The notes beneath the pieces are model-generated. The model had not been told where the DNA came from and did no database searches. It saw only the letters and a program-made list of their open reading frames with translations. From an uncultured Bacteroidales bacterium (GTDB lineage: Bacteria > Bacteroidota > Bacteroidia > Bacteroidales > UBA932), in contig ONXC01000013.1 of the NCBI GenBank assembly GCA_900321715.1, forward strand, positions 58,804 through 122,803: DNA of 64,000 nucleotides, given 5' to 3'. The position numbers and the translations under genes are program-made. Shown here piece after piece: positions 1-7,744 of this stretch (position 1 is the stretch's first letter; every line of letters begins with the position of its first letter).

Positions 1-19
1 ATCACTATCCTTGTGGGAG

Positions 20-976
20 ATGGCAAAAATGAGACCTTCCATAATTGTTCTGACAGTTCTGCTGATCCTAACCGGTTGCAACGCCAAGTCTGGCATCAAG
101 ATCGATAGGAACTCCGTCAAGGTCATCCAGGGGAAATACAACGGTGAAACAGTTGACCTCACCTTCTATGCGGACTTGACAGCCACGGTTAAACCCGAAT
201 GGACATATTGGGACACATCCGATGGCCGGTTCCATCGAGACGAACACTCCAATGACGGCACTACACTCTGTTTCGAAGTATTCAACCCTTTCGGAGAACT
301 TGATTTGAAGATGATGAGCGATAAGGTTGGCTCTTCTAAAACCGTCACACTTTCCCTACCCGTCTTTTGGACAGAGGATAATCCCTACGAGTACACCTTA
401 AGGGTCACATTCTATTATAACGCCAAGAAGCAGGATAGTTATAGCGTCAGATTCCGCTTGAACGAACCGCCGCCCCTGCATTCTCGGACATCTGCCTCTC
501 AATATTGGGAGGATATGACCGAGGAACAAAAGATGGCCGTTCTGCACTCCCCAGATGCTGCCCAGATCATAAGGGATTACGTAAACTCTCCCTGGGAGAT
601 TTCAGATGATGATAAGTCGTTTTCATTTATGGACGCTTTGTCATCCGGTTCCCCAAACCGCCAAGTTCAAGCCCTTTATTTCTATCAATTCAATCAGATT
701 CTTGCAAAAGCGGATGGAGCGGTAGCCGAGCTCATGCCTGATTATGTCAATACCTGGATTGAAAAAGATCCTCTATTTGTTTTCGAGTACCTTCAGTCAC
801 GAGAGGAATGGAGAAAACGATATGTTTTCTACCTGGCCGCCAATTTCTATTACAACGTCGATGCAGACATAGTTGCCAGCGAACAAAAAGCGAAAGCACA
901 TTGCCCTACTGATATGGCGGCTTGGATCTCCTCTTTTTATGCCGAGGTAAATGCGCAAAGAGAATCATTTGGTTGA
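20..976 (+). CDS. Predicted lipoprotein of unknown function
   Basis: About 318 residues. The N-terminus is a lipoprotein signal peptide: an arginine after the second methionine, a run of hydrophobic residues, then the lipobox LTGC, so the mature protein should start at that cysteine and be membrane anchored. The reading frame is open to the window edge, so TTG at 11, ATG at 20 and ATG at 29 are all possible; 20 or 29 fit the signal peptide. The first half is rich in beta-strand-like segments, and the second half (from about residue 165) looks alpha-helical. No family was recognised. It stands alone on the + strand and is followed by a strong hairpin terminator. Confidence 0.7.
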   Translation: MAKMRPSIIVLTVLLILTGCNAKSGIKIDRNSVKVIQGKYNGETVDLTFYADLTATVKPEWTYWDTSDGRFHRDEHSNDGTTLCFEVFNPFGELDLKMMSDKVGSSKTVTLSLPVFWTEDNPYEYTLRVTFYYNAKKQDSYSVRFRLNEPPPLHSRTSASQYWEDMTEEQKMAVLHSPDAAQIIRDYVNSPWEISDDDKSFSFMDALSSGSPNRQVQALYFYQFNQILAKADGAVAELMPDYVNTWIEKDPLFVFEYLQSREEWRKRYVFYLAANFYYNVDADIVASEQKAKAHCPTDMAAWISSFYAEVNAQRESFG

Positions 977-1069
977 TTTCATTCATTCTTTGATTATCTG
1001 ATTTTCAATATATCGCGAAAATCTTTCAACCTTCTTCAAGTCCTCAAAAAGGTTCGATAATTTTTCACC

Positions 1070-1084
1070 GTAGTCTACTACAGA
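1070..1084 (+). repeat. 15-base repeat, left copy (gtagtctactacaga)
   Basis: The 15-base word gtagtctactacaga occurs here and again at 1843-1857. Its first 12 bases are an interrupted palindrome (gtagt-ct-actac). Each copy sits directly before a hairpin terminator, so the two copies bracket the toxin-antitoxin operon. Confidence 0.7.
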
Positions 1085-1122
1085 GGATAAATCGAAAGAT
1101 TTGTCCTCTTTTTTTGTTTTTT
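1082..1122 (+). terminator. Intrinsic terminator with GAAA loop
   Basis: A 12-base-pair stem (1082-1093 with 1098-1109, one G-U pair) closed by a GAAA tetraloop is followed by T-rich sequence to 1122. It lies 106 bases after the lipoprotein stop and just before the toxin-antitoxin promoter, so it insulates that operon. Confidence 0.8.
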
Positions 1123-1135
1123 CAATTATTCTATC

Positions 1136-1158
1136 TACTTTTGTACATTATAATGTAC
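1136..1158 (+). promoter_or_regulatory. Toxin-antitoxin promoter with palindromic operator
   Basis: A Bacteroidetes -7 element (tacttttg, 1136-1143) runs into a perfect 16-base palindrome gtacattataatgtac (1143-1158), which would span the transcription start. The antitoxin ATG is at 1166. Palindromes placed this way are typical operators for autoregulation by Phd-type antitoxins; binding here is inferred. Confidence 0.7.
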
Positions 1159-1165
1159 TTGTGTT

Positions 1166-1402
1166 ATGGTTGTCATCAGTTCAGCGGAACTCCGCAACAA
1201 TATGAAGAAGTATCTGGACTTGGCCCGTACGGAGCGGGTTATAATCCAGCGTGGCCGCGATGAGTCTTTTGTACTTGTCGCACAAAACAATGCATCGGAT
1301 GCCGATTTAGCACGTGCCATCACTGTCGATGACGTGATTGAACGCGTTCGTGAGGGCCTTACGCAGATGTTTGAGAAGAAAGAGGCAGAGAGAAGTGCGT
1401 AG
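1166..1402 (+). CDS. Phd/YefM-type antitoxin
   Basis: 78 residues. The N-terminus (VVISSAELRNNMKKYLDLA, then an IIQRG and FVLV stretch) has the pattern of the Phd/YefM DNA-binding fold, in which a short N-terminal domain binds the operator as a dimer. The charged C-terminal half would wrap around and neutralise the toxin. The partner gene starts 3 bases after the stop, which is the usual antitoxin-first order. The palindrome at 1143-1158 is the obvious autoregulatory target. Assignment rests on size, N-terminal pattern and the adjacent toxin-like gene. Confidence 0.8.
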   Translation: MVVISSAELRNNMKKYLDLARTERVIIQRGRDESFVLVAQNNASDADLARAITVDDVIERVREGLTQMFEKKEAERSA

Positions 1403-1405
1403 TTT

Positions 1406-1747
1406 ATGAAGGTCCTGTTTCTTCCAGAAGTCGTCAATCAATTCCTTGAACTTGCCCAAGTACTCTACGATGAAGGGTATCTTGGCTTTAAAGATGCGGC
1501 CATCGCGTATTCGGAGCAACTGTTTCGAGATATTCAGACAAATCTTCCTCTAAAGGTACGGAAGGGGGCTCCCGCTTATTTCGAGCGTTATGGGACCGAC
1601 CTGTTTTACTCTGCCTTTAAACACAATAAACAAACCGTTTGGTATGTTTTCTACAGCGTTCATGACATAGATGGCGAAACGACCTTCCTTGTCAGGTATC
1701 TAACCAACAACCACGTTGCTGCCCAGCACCTGGAAATAGATGCTTAA
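1406..1747 (+). CDS. ParE/RelE-superfamily toxin candidate
   Basis: 113 residues, directly downstream of the Phd-type antitoxin. Size, helical first half and C-terminal beta pattern (YFERYGTDLFYSAF, VWYVFYSV, FLVRYLTNNHVAA) fit the ParE/RelE fold, whose members act as mRNA interferases or gyrase poisons. The C-terminal strand ends in a histidine-containing segment. I cannot tell a ribosome-dependent RNase from a gyrase inhibitor from sequence alone. It probably shares one transcript with the antitoxin, ended by the hairpin at 1859-1880. Confidence 0.7.
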   Translation: MKVLFLPEVVNQFLELAQVLYDEGYLGFKDAAIAYSEQLFRDIQTNLPLKVRKGAPAYFERYGTDLFYSAFKHNKQTVWYVFYSVHDIDGETTFLVRYLTNNHVAAQHLEIDA

Positions 1748-1788
1748 TTGCAAAGTATAATCCTTATTCCGCGACGCTCCAAGTACTC

Positions 1789-1812
1789 CGCAAGCCTAAC
1801 CAGGCGTGCGTA
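1789..1812 (+). repeat. Dispersed repeat, copy related to 32219-32300
   Basis: The stretch tccaagtactccgcaagcctaacc closely matches tccaagtaccctacagcctaacc at about 32219-32241, differing only in the middle. It lies in the 160-base gap after the toxin gene. It has the character of a small intergenic repeat found at the edges of accessory modules. Confidence 0.5.
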
Positions 1813-1842
1813 GGAGGCATAAAAGTTAGATAATTCGGTTTG

Positions 1843-1857
1843 GTAGTCTACTACAGA
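1843..1857 (+). repeat. 15-base repeat, right copy (gtagtctactacaga)
   Basis: Second copy of the 15-base word at 1070-1084, again immediately before a hairpin. Together the copies form direct repeats 773 bases apart around the toxin-antitoxin operon. Confidence 0.7.
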
Positions 1858-1858
1858 A

Positions 1859-1888
1859 AAGGTCAGCACGTGCTGACCTTCTTTGCTT
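1859..1888. terminator. Palindromic terminator
   Basis: A perfect 22-base palindrome (aaggtcagcacgtgctgacctt, split as two 11-base arms, 1859-1880) is followed by a T-rich tract. It sits between the toxin gene and the convergent amidohydrolase gene and could stop transcription from both sides. Confidence 0.75.
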
Positions 1889-1908
1889 TTGTCTTAGATA
1901 AAAAGCGT

Positions 1909-3507
1909 CTAATTTCTCAGGGCGTGACCGGAGGTTTTTAGGGCTTCGGTGTCCAGGACGCCGTCGGAGAGGACTTCCTTACCGTTGATAAAGACGCGCT
2001 TGATGCCGAAGGAACGCTCCTGGTCAGGGGTGGCGGCGGCCATTTCGGCCTCGTCGAAGACCGTCAGATCGGCAAAATAGCCGGGCCTGACGTAGCCGCG
2101 GTCCGGGATGCTGAAGCGGTCTGCTACGGCGCCGGTCATCTTGCGGATGGTATTGGGCATGGTATCACCCTTTCCAAGCAGGGAGAAATGGATGAACTTG
2201 GGGAAGCAGTCGTAGATTGCAGGGTTCTGGATGCCGTTTTCCTCCACCCAGGCATCTGTCATATAAAGGACATTATCCATCTTGGACTGCCACTCAATGA
2301 TTTCAGGAGTGGAGTAGGGGCCCATATTTGCACGGCCCTTGAAACCCGACATCTCTGCCAGTTCCAGGTATGTGTAGAAGCAGGACTTACCCCATTCCCT
2401 GGCAATCTGGGCAATGGTCTTGCCCTCGTACTGCTCCAGTCCGGGACCCAGATATGCTATCTGGATATCCTTCCAGCCAAAGCCCAGCATCTTGAGGATG
2501 AGGTTGTTGCATACTGTTGCAAGGCGAATCCTGTTCCCAGGCTTGCGGCGCTCTTCAGGAGACAGCTCCTGGAACCAGCTTGGCAGGAACACCGTCATTA
2601 CGGAAACGCCAAGGGTTTCATGATAGATGTCGAACCACGCATCTACGCCTTCCTTGCGGAGATTGTCCAGAATGCTGTGAAGCTCATCCTTGGTTTTGAA
2701 CGTGCTTGTGCCCACAAAAATGGCGTGGGAATACTGAAGCTTGAGGTGAGTGCCCTTAGAAATCTCTACAAGCTCGTCAAGTGCGCGGAGGTTGTGCGCC
2801 CTGCCAAACATTGGATAGTCCATTGTTATGGCCGACAGGGCCCTGGCGTGGACGGTGAGAGGACGGTTGTACTTTTCTGCCAACATTGCAACTTCCTTGG
2901 TTTCTGCAACGCTGGTGTACCTGCCGGGCTCATACATCATGCCCAGGGAAAGGCCGCAGGCACCCTCCTTGAGACCCTGTTCCATGATGCCGAGCATGCG
3001 TTCCTTCTCTTGAGGGTTGAGTTCACGGCTTTCCCAGCCGGCAACGCCTGTGCGGGCCGTGCAATGGCCCACCAGAACTGCAATGTTGCAGGGATTCTTG
3101 CCGTCTATGCCTTCCAGGAATGATTTGACGCTTGGATATACATCTTTGGTTGTGGAGTCATAATGGAAGAGACCGCCTCCTATCTTGTCAAGATAAGGGG
3201 TGTCCTTCTCAAAGCCCACGGCCGACAGACCGCAGTTGCCGGTTATAAAAGATGTGATTCCCTGGCGGATAAAGGGCTCAAAGTACTTGAGGGGCTCTTT
3301 TTTTATGCAGAACCAGTCGTTGTGGGAATGGGCGTCAAAGAAGCCCGAGGAGACGCTGAGTCCCCCGAGGTCTATGACCTTATTGGCCTTTTCTTCAATT
3401 GAAGGGGCGACGGCGGCAATACGCTCATCTTCAACCAGGATATCTCCGGTGAAAGGGGCGTTTGCGGCCCCGTCATAGATCTTTGCGTTTTTGAGTAGGA
3501 TTCGCAT
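1909..3507 (-). CDS. N-acyl-D-amino-acid deacylase family amidohydrolase
   Basis: 532 residues, the size of D-aminoacylases. An N-terminal beta domain (to about residue 55) leads into the amidohydrolase metal site DAHSHND (H60, H62). GNCGLS follows, carrying the cysteine used as a metal ligand in D-aminoacylases, and then GHCTAR and HAR. The C-terminus returns to the beta domain (YVRPGYFADLTVFD, RVFINGKEVL), the usual amidohydrolase ending. Enzymes of this family cut N-acyl groups from D-amino acids or D-glutamate derivatives; the exact substrate is unknown. No signal peptide is visible, so it is probably cytoplasmic. It is divergent from the glutamine synthetase gene and transcribed alone. 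Confidence 0.85.
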   Translation of the reverse strand: MRILLKNAKIYDGAANAPFTGDILVEDERIAAVAPSIEEKANKVIDLGGLSVSSGFFDAHSHNDWFCIKKEPLKYFEPFIRQGITSFITGNCGLSAVGFEKDTPYLDKIGGGLFHYDSTTKDVYPSVKSFLEGIDGKNPCNIAVLVGHCTARTGVAGWESRELNPQEKERMLGIMEQGLKEGACGLSLGMMYEPGRYTSVAETKEVAMLAEKYNRPLTVHARALSAITMDYPMFGRAHNLRALDELVEISKGTHLKLQYSHAIFVGTSTFKTKDELHSILDNLRKEGVDAWFDIYHETLGVSVMTVFLPSWFQELSPEERRKPGNRIRLATVCNNLILKMLGFGWKDIQIAYLGPGLEQYEGKTIAQIAREWGKSCFYTYLELAEMSGFKGRANMGPYSTPEIIEWQSKMDNVLYMTDAWVEENGIQNPAIYDCFPKFIHFSLLGKGDTMPNTIRKMTGAVADRFSIPDRGYVRPGYFADLTVFDEAEMAAATPDQERSFGIKRVFINGKEVLSDGVLDTEALKTSGHALRN

Positions 3508-3527
3508 GGTATAGGTATAGGAAACAG

Positions 3528-3561
3528 TTTGAACAAAGTTAATAATTTTTTGGTATCTTTG
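3528..3561 (+). promoter_or_regulatory. Promoter of glutamine synthetase gene
   Basis: TTTG (3528-3531) and TATCTTTG (3554-3561), 22 bases apart, form a -33/-7 Bacteroidetes promoter. It lies inside the open 5' extension of the reading frame, which shows that translation starts at the ATG at 3580 and not at the upstream TTG. Confidence 0.7.
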
Positions 3562-3579
3562 TATTCAAATCAAGATACA

Positions 3580-5094
3580 ATGGATAAATTAATAGCACTT
3601 AACCCAAACGAGGTAGTAGCCTACCTTCAGAAACGGCCCGCAGAGTTCACCAGGGCCGATTTACTCAGATTCATCACGGAAAAGGGCATCCGTATGGTTG
3701 ACTTCATGTATCCCGCTGAGGACGGCAGGGTGAAAACCCTGAATTTCACCGTCAACAGCCTTGCATACGCAGAGACCATCCTCACGGAAGGAGAGCGCGT
3801 GGACGGCTCCAGCCTTTTCCCTTCATTCATAGAGGCCGGAAACAGTGACCTTTACGTAATCCCCCGCTACCGCACGGCGTTTGTGGATCCCTTCAACGAA
3901 ATCCCCACCCTGTGCATGCTCTGCGACTTCTACGACAAAAGCGGAGAACCCTTCGACTGCGGCCCGCACGCAACCCTCATGAGGGCCGAAAAAGCCTTCG
4001 AGGCATCTTCAGGGATGCAGTTTGAGGCCATGGGAGAACTGGAATACTACGTAATCACGGAAGAAGACAAGCTTTTCCCCGCCACGGACCAGAAGGGTTA
4101 CCATGAATCAGAACCCTTTGCAAAACTGAACGATTTCCGCAGGGAATGCATGGACCACGTTGCAAAAACCGGCGGCCAGATAAAGTACGGCCACTCCGAG
4201 GTAGGAAACTTTACCCTAGACGGCAAAGTCTACGAGCAAAACGAGATAGAGTTCCTCCCCTGCCCCCTTGACACAGCCGCAGACCAGCTTCTCCTTGCAA
4301 AATGGGTTATCCGTAACCTCGCATACCGTTACGGTCTGGATGTGAGCTTCGCCCCCAAGATCACCGTGGGAAAGGCAGGAAGCGGAATGCACATCCATAT
4401 GCGCCTGATGAAAGACGGAAAGAACGCCACCCTTGGAAAAGACGGAAAACTCTCAGAGGAAGCGCTCCGCGCAATTGCCGGCCTTATGACCCTGGCCCCG
4501 TCCATCACCGCTTTCGGCAACAAGAATCCCACTTCATACTTCCGCCTGGTTCCCCACCAGGAGGCTCCCACCAACGTATGCTGGGGAGACTGCAACCGCA
4601 GCGCCCTTGTCCGCGTACCCCTTGGCTGGAGCTCAGGAAAGGACATGTGCTCCAAGGCAAATCCCGCGGAGACTCCCGCCGCCCTTGACACCACCGCCAA
4701 GCAGACCTTCGAGATGCGCTCCCCGGACTGCAGTGCCGATATCTACCAGCTTATGGCAGGCCTATGCGTAGCCGCGCGTATCGGCCTTGAGATGCCCGCA
4801 GATAAGGCACTCAAGATTGCAAAGGACACTTACGTCGATATGGATATCCATAAATCGGAGAACGCCGCAAAGCTTGCCACCCTTGCCCAGCTTCCCACCT
4901 GCTGCGCGGAATCTGCCGATAGCCTTGAGAAAGTCAGAGACATCTACCAGAAGGCCGATGTCTTCCGTCCCAGGATGATTGACGGCATCCTGAAGAGCCT
5001 AAGAGCCCTCGGAGACTCTTCACTCCACTCCCAGGCGCGTAAGAATCCAGGACTAATGAAGCAGCTTGTAGAGCAATACTTCTATTGCGGATAG
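3580..5094 (+). CDS. glnA: Glutamine synthetase
   Basis: 504 residues from the ATG at 3580. It carries the glutamine synthetase hallmarks: EYYVITEED and the later NEIEFLP glutamates, the ATP-binding GSGMHIH segment, and NPTSYFRLVPHQEAPTNVCWG followed by NRSALVRVP. It makes glutamine from glutamate, ammonia and ATP in the cytoplasm and is the entry point for ammonium assimilation. The start was chosen because the promoter -7 element lies upstream at 3554-3561. The gene is monocistronic and is followed by a GC-rich hairpin at 5129-5155. The family is clear; which subclass is less certain by eye. Confidence 0.92.
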   Translation: MDKLIALNPNEVVAYLQKRPAEFTRADLLRFITEKGIRMVDFMYPAEDGRVKTLNFTVNSLAYAETILTEGERVDGSSLFPSFIEAGNSDLYVIPRYRTAFVDPFNEIPTLCMLCDFYDKSGEPFDCGPHATLMRAEKAFEASSGMQFEAMGELEYYVITEEDKLFPATDQKGYHESEPFAKLNDFRRECMDHVAKTGGQIKYGHSEVGNFTLDGKVYEQNEIEFLPCPLDTAADQLLLAKWVIRNLAYRYGLDVSFAPKITVGKAGSGMHIHMRLMKDGKNATLGKDGKLSEEALRAIAGLMTLAPSITAFGNKNPTSYFRLVPHQEAPTNVCWGDCNRSALVRVPLGWSSGKDMCSKANPAETPAALDTTAKQTFEMRSPDCSADIYQLMAGLCVAARIGLEMPADKALKIAKDTYVDMDIHKSENAAKLATLAQLPTCCAESADSLEKVRDIYQKADVFRPRMIDGILKSLRALGDSSLHSQARKNPGLMKQLVEQYFYCG

Positions 5095-5128
5095 GACTTT
5101 TTATTCCTAATTATCACAAAAATACACC

Positions 5129-5155
5129 GGCCCGTTGCACTCACTGCGACGGGCC
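5129..5155 (+). other. GC-rich hairpin followed by orphan mini-ORF
   Basis: An 11-base-pair stem (5129-5139 with 5145-5155, one G-U pair) has no T tract. It is followed by ttacttaacctaaact and an ATG at 5180 that opens only ten codons (MKNFTANVAY, stop at 5212). The arrangement resembles the hairpin-plus-leader in front of the gene at 27249. It may end the glnA transcript or be the leader of a decayed gene. Confidence 0.45.
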
Positions 5156-5296
5156 AGTTACTTAACCTAAACTTAAACTATGAAAAACTTCACTGCAAAT
5201 GTAGCATATTGAACGCATATATGCAACACTTAGCAGAAATATTTTTCAAAAATTTTAATTCTACCAAGAAAAATCATAAGGACTTTTTATCCCTAT

Positions 5297-7660
5297 TTAG
5301 CAGTGGCGCATCTTTGCGAATTTGAGTATCAGCAGTTTATCTCCGTATTGATTGAAATGGACGCGTGCCTTTAGATCAGGAAGCTGGCCGATAATTTCAA
5401 GGATCTGACCCTTTCCAAAACGGTTGTGTTCTATGCTGTCCCCCGCCTTGAAGGAGGTCATGGGGTCTGGGACGAAGTTGGCGTCTATGACAGGCGGCTT
5501 CACCATGGAAGCCCGGTCCTGGCCGGGCGTGACGGAAGGCCTGGCAGGCGTGACGGAAGGCCTGGCAGGCGTGACGGAAGGTTTTGAGGCAGGGCGTGAG
5601 CCATAGACGGTGACCGGACGGCGCTCCCCGAAGGATCCGCGGCGCCAGGAGAATCCCACGGAGCCGAAATCGTCGTCGTCATCGTCGTTCCTTCGGCCTC
5701 CCTCCATATCTTCACGGGTAAGGGGATGGTCAAGGTACTGGGGCGCAATCTCCCGAAGGAAACGGCTGGGGGAATTGGATTCGTGCTTTCCGTTTCTCAT
5801 TCGGGTTTGGGCAAAAGACACCGTCACAACCCTTTTTGCGCGGGTAATGGCCACATAGAAAAGGCGCCTTTCCTCTTCCAGGTCCTGTGGCGTGAGGAGC
5901 CAGCCTCCGGAAGGGAAAAGATTCTCCTCCATACCCGTCACGTAAACGTACGGGAATTCCAGACCCTTTGCGGTATGAACCGTCATGAGGGCCACTTTAT
6001 TGGCCGATTCTTCGTCCGACACATCCACGTTTGAAAGCAGCGACACATTCTCCAGATAGCTTGCAAGGTCCAGGCGTGGAGGCTCATCCACGGCCTGTTC
6101 CTCAGCATCTTCCATGAACAGCTTCACGCTGTTGAGAAGTTCCTCAAGATTGGCAAAACGGGACTGTCCCTCAACAGAAGTATCGGCCTTGTAAAACAGG
6201 TAAAGGCCGCTTTCCTGAGCCAGGGACATTGCCGCATCATAGGCATCCTGCAACCTTTCGCGGGCCCTGAGGATTATGGCGCAGAAGGCCCCGAACTTGG
6301 GATTTGAGGTGGCCGATGCCGCCTGGAAAAGGGACACCCCCGCCGCGCGGGCCTCATCTATGAGGGCGTTGAGGGAAGTGTTGCCGATACCCCTTGCGGG
6401 CTTATTGACTATGCGTTTGAAGGATTCGTCGTCACTGGGGTTCACCGCCAGCTTGAAATACGCCATCATATCCTTTACCTCCGCCCTTTCGAAGAAAGAG
6501 TTTCCGGAGTAAATCATATAGGGAATATTGCGGCGGCGAAGCTGTTCCTCAAGGGCCCTGGACTGGGAATTTGTGCGGTACAGGATGGCGAAGTCCTGAT
6601 ACTGCGCTCCATCCATACGTATGCGCTGAAGGATGGACGACGCGGTCTGAGCCGCCTCTTCCTGCTCCGTGAATGTTCTCACAAGATGGATGGGCTCTCC
6701 CTTCTCCCCCATGGAGACGCACTCCTTGGGAATACGGCCTTCATTACGGGCGATGAGGGTATTGGCGGCATTCACTATATTCTGGGTGGAGCGGTAGTTT
6801 CTCTCCAGGCGGAAGAGTTTTGCCCCGGGGAAATCCTTCTGGAAATTCAGGATGTTCTGGATCTGGGCGCCGCGGAAGCCATAGATGGACTGGGAGTCGT
6901 CTCCCACCACGCAGATGTTCCGGTGCCCTGCAGCCAGCTTGAGGAGGATGAGGTACTGGGCCATGTTTGTGTCCTGGTACTCATCCACAAGGATATGGTC
7001 AAAGCGGGCCGATATATCCTGAAGCGCCTGAGGAGACTTCTTAAGGAGGATATTCATATAGAGGAGAATATCGTCGAAGTCCATGACGCCGGACTGCTTG
7101 CAAAGTGCGCAGTAGGCGGCATAGATGCGGTAAATCTCAGGCTTTTTCTGGTGGCTGTCTGATTCCCTGTAGCCGCCAGCGCCGTTGGAGTACGGAGTGG
7201 GCGTGATGAGGTCATTCTTGGCCTTGGAGATGCGTGAGAGCACTTCCTTGGGCTTGTAGAGTTTGTCGTCCAGATTCAGGTTCTTGATGCAGGTTTTCAC
7301 CGCGCTCACGGAATCTGTCTGGTCATATATGGTGAAGGTGGGCGGGAATTCTATCACGCCGGCATAATCCCTCAGGAACCGGATGAACACGGAGTGGAAG
7401 GTGCCCATCCATATGCGGCGGGCCTTCCTTTCCCCTACCATGAGGCCTATCCTTTCCTTCATTTCCCCGGCGGCCTTCTTGGTAAAAGTAAGGGCCAGGA
7501 TGCGCTCTGGAGACACCCCTTTCTCAATAAGATATGCAATCCGGGAAGTTAAAACCCTGGTTTTTCCAGATCCTGCTCCCGCCACTATGAGCATTGGCCC
7601 GCTGTCACACTTTACAGCCTCTTTTTGCTCTTCGTTCAAATCCTTCAAAATCTCGCTCAT
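5297..7660 (-). CDS. uvrD: UvrD/PcrA-type 3'-5' DNA helicase
   Basis: About 787 residues. The Walker A motif is AGAGSGKT (residues 27-34), then LTFTKKAA (motif Ia), ILVDEYQDTN (motif II), VVGDDSQSIYGFRGA (motif III), LERNYRS (motif IV), VALMTVHTAKGLEFPYVYV (motif V) and RRLFYVAITRAK (motif VI), a full superfamily 1A helicase set. A C-terminal tail of about 50 residues (GDSIEHNRFGKGQI) matches the Tudor-like domain that contacts RNA polymerase in PcrA/UvrD. The linker before it holds a 7-residue repeat, SVTPARP. It acts in nucleotide excision and mismatch repair. The ATG at 7660 is preferred over the TTG three codons upstream. Confidence 0.95.
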   Translation of the reverse strand: MSEILKDLNEEQKEAVKCDSGPMLIVAGAGSGKTRVLTSRIAYLIEKGVSPERILALTFTKKAAGEMKERIGLMVGERKARRIWMGTFHSVFIRFLRDYAGVIEFPPTFTIYDQTDSVSAVKTCIKNLNLDDKLYKPKEVLSRISKAKNDLITPTPYSNGAGGYRESDSHQKKPEIYRIYAAYCALCKQSGVMDFDDILLYMNILLKKSPQALQDISARFDHILVDEYQDTNMAQYLILLKLAAGHRNICVVGDDSQSIYGFRGAQIQNILNFQKDFPGAKLFRLERNYRSTQNIVNAANTLIARNEGRIPKECVSMGEKGEPIHLVRTFTEQEEAAQTASSILQRIRMDGAQYQDFAILYRTNSQSRALEEQLRRRNIPYMIYSGNSFFERAEVKDMMAYFKLAVNPSDDESFKRIVNKPARGIGNTSLNALIDEARAAGVSLFQAASATSNPKFGAFCAIILRARERLQDAYDAAMSLAQESGLYLFYKADTSVEGQSRFANLEELLNSVKLFMEDAEEQAVDEPPRLDLASYLENVSLLSNVDVSDEESANKVALMTVHTAKGLEFPYVYVTGMEENLFPSGGWLLTPQDLEEERRLFYVAITRAKRVVTVSFAQTRMRNGKHESNSPSRFLREIAPQYLDHPLTREDMEGGRRNDDDDDDFGSVGFSWRRGSFGERRPVTVYGSRPASKPSVTPARPSVTPARPSVTPGQDRASMVKPPVIDANFVPDPMTSFKAGDSIEHNRFGKGQILEIIGQLPDLKARVHFNQYGDKLLILKFAKMRHC
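5527..5580 (-). repeat. 21-base tandem repeat in helicase linker
   Basis: Two full and one partial 21-base units in tandem encode the SVTPARP repeats of the helicase linker. Units are identical, as expected from replication slippage. Copy number may vary between strains without disturbing the frame. Confidence 0.85.
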
Positions 7661-7679
7661 ACAGCCCAATTTTATTACG

Positions 7680-7687
7680 CGAAATTA
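7680..7687 (-). promoter_or_regulatory. Likely -7 element of the helicase gene
   Basis: On the minus strand this reads taatttcg, a TAnnTTcG variant of the Bacteroidetes -7 box, 20 bases before the helicase ATG. It lies back to back with the nqrA promoter. Confidence 0.4.
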
Positions 7688-7699
7688 GCAATTTTTTCG

Positions 7700-7720
7700 T
7701 AACTTCGCACAGTATTTTTG
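7700..7720 (+). promoter_or_regulatory. Promoter region of the nqr operon
   Basis: Two overlapping -7 candidates, taacttcg (7700-7707) and tatttttg (7713-7720), precede nqrA. The form taacttcg recurs before other genes here (44299, 54372). Either places the start of transcription upstream of the ATG at 7745, which supports that start over the ATG at 7724. Confidence 0.45.
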
Positions 7721-7744
7721 TAAATGCACAAAACCTTAACAATA

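Noticed and set aside
2188-3123. Open frame of 311 codons on the + strand
   Set aside because: Antisense to the amidohydrolase gene; no motif and unlikely composition.
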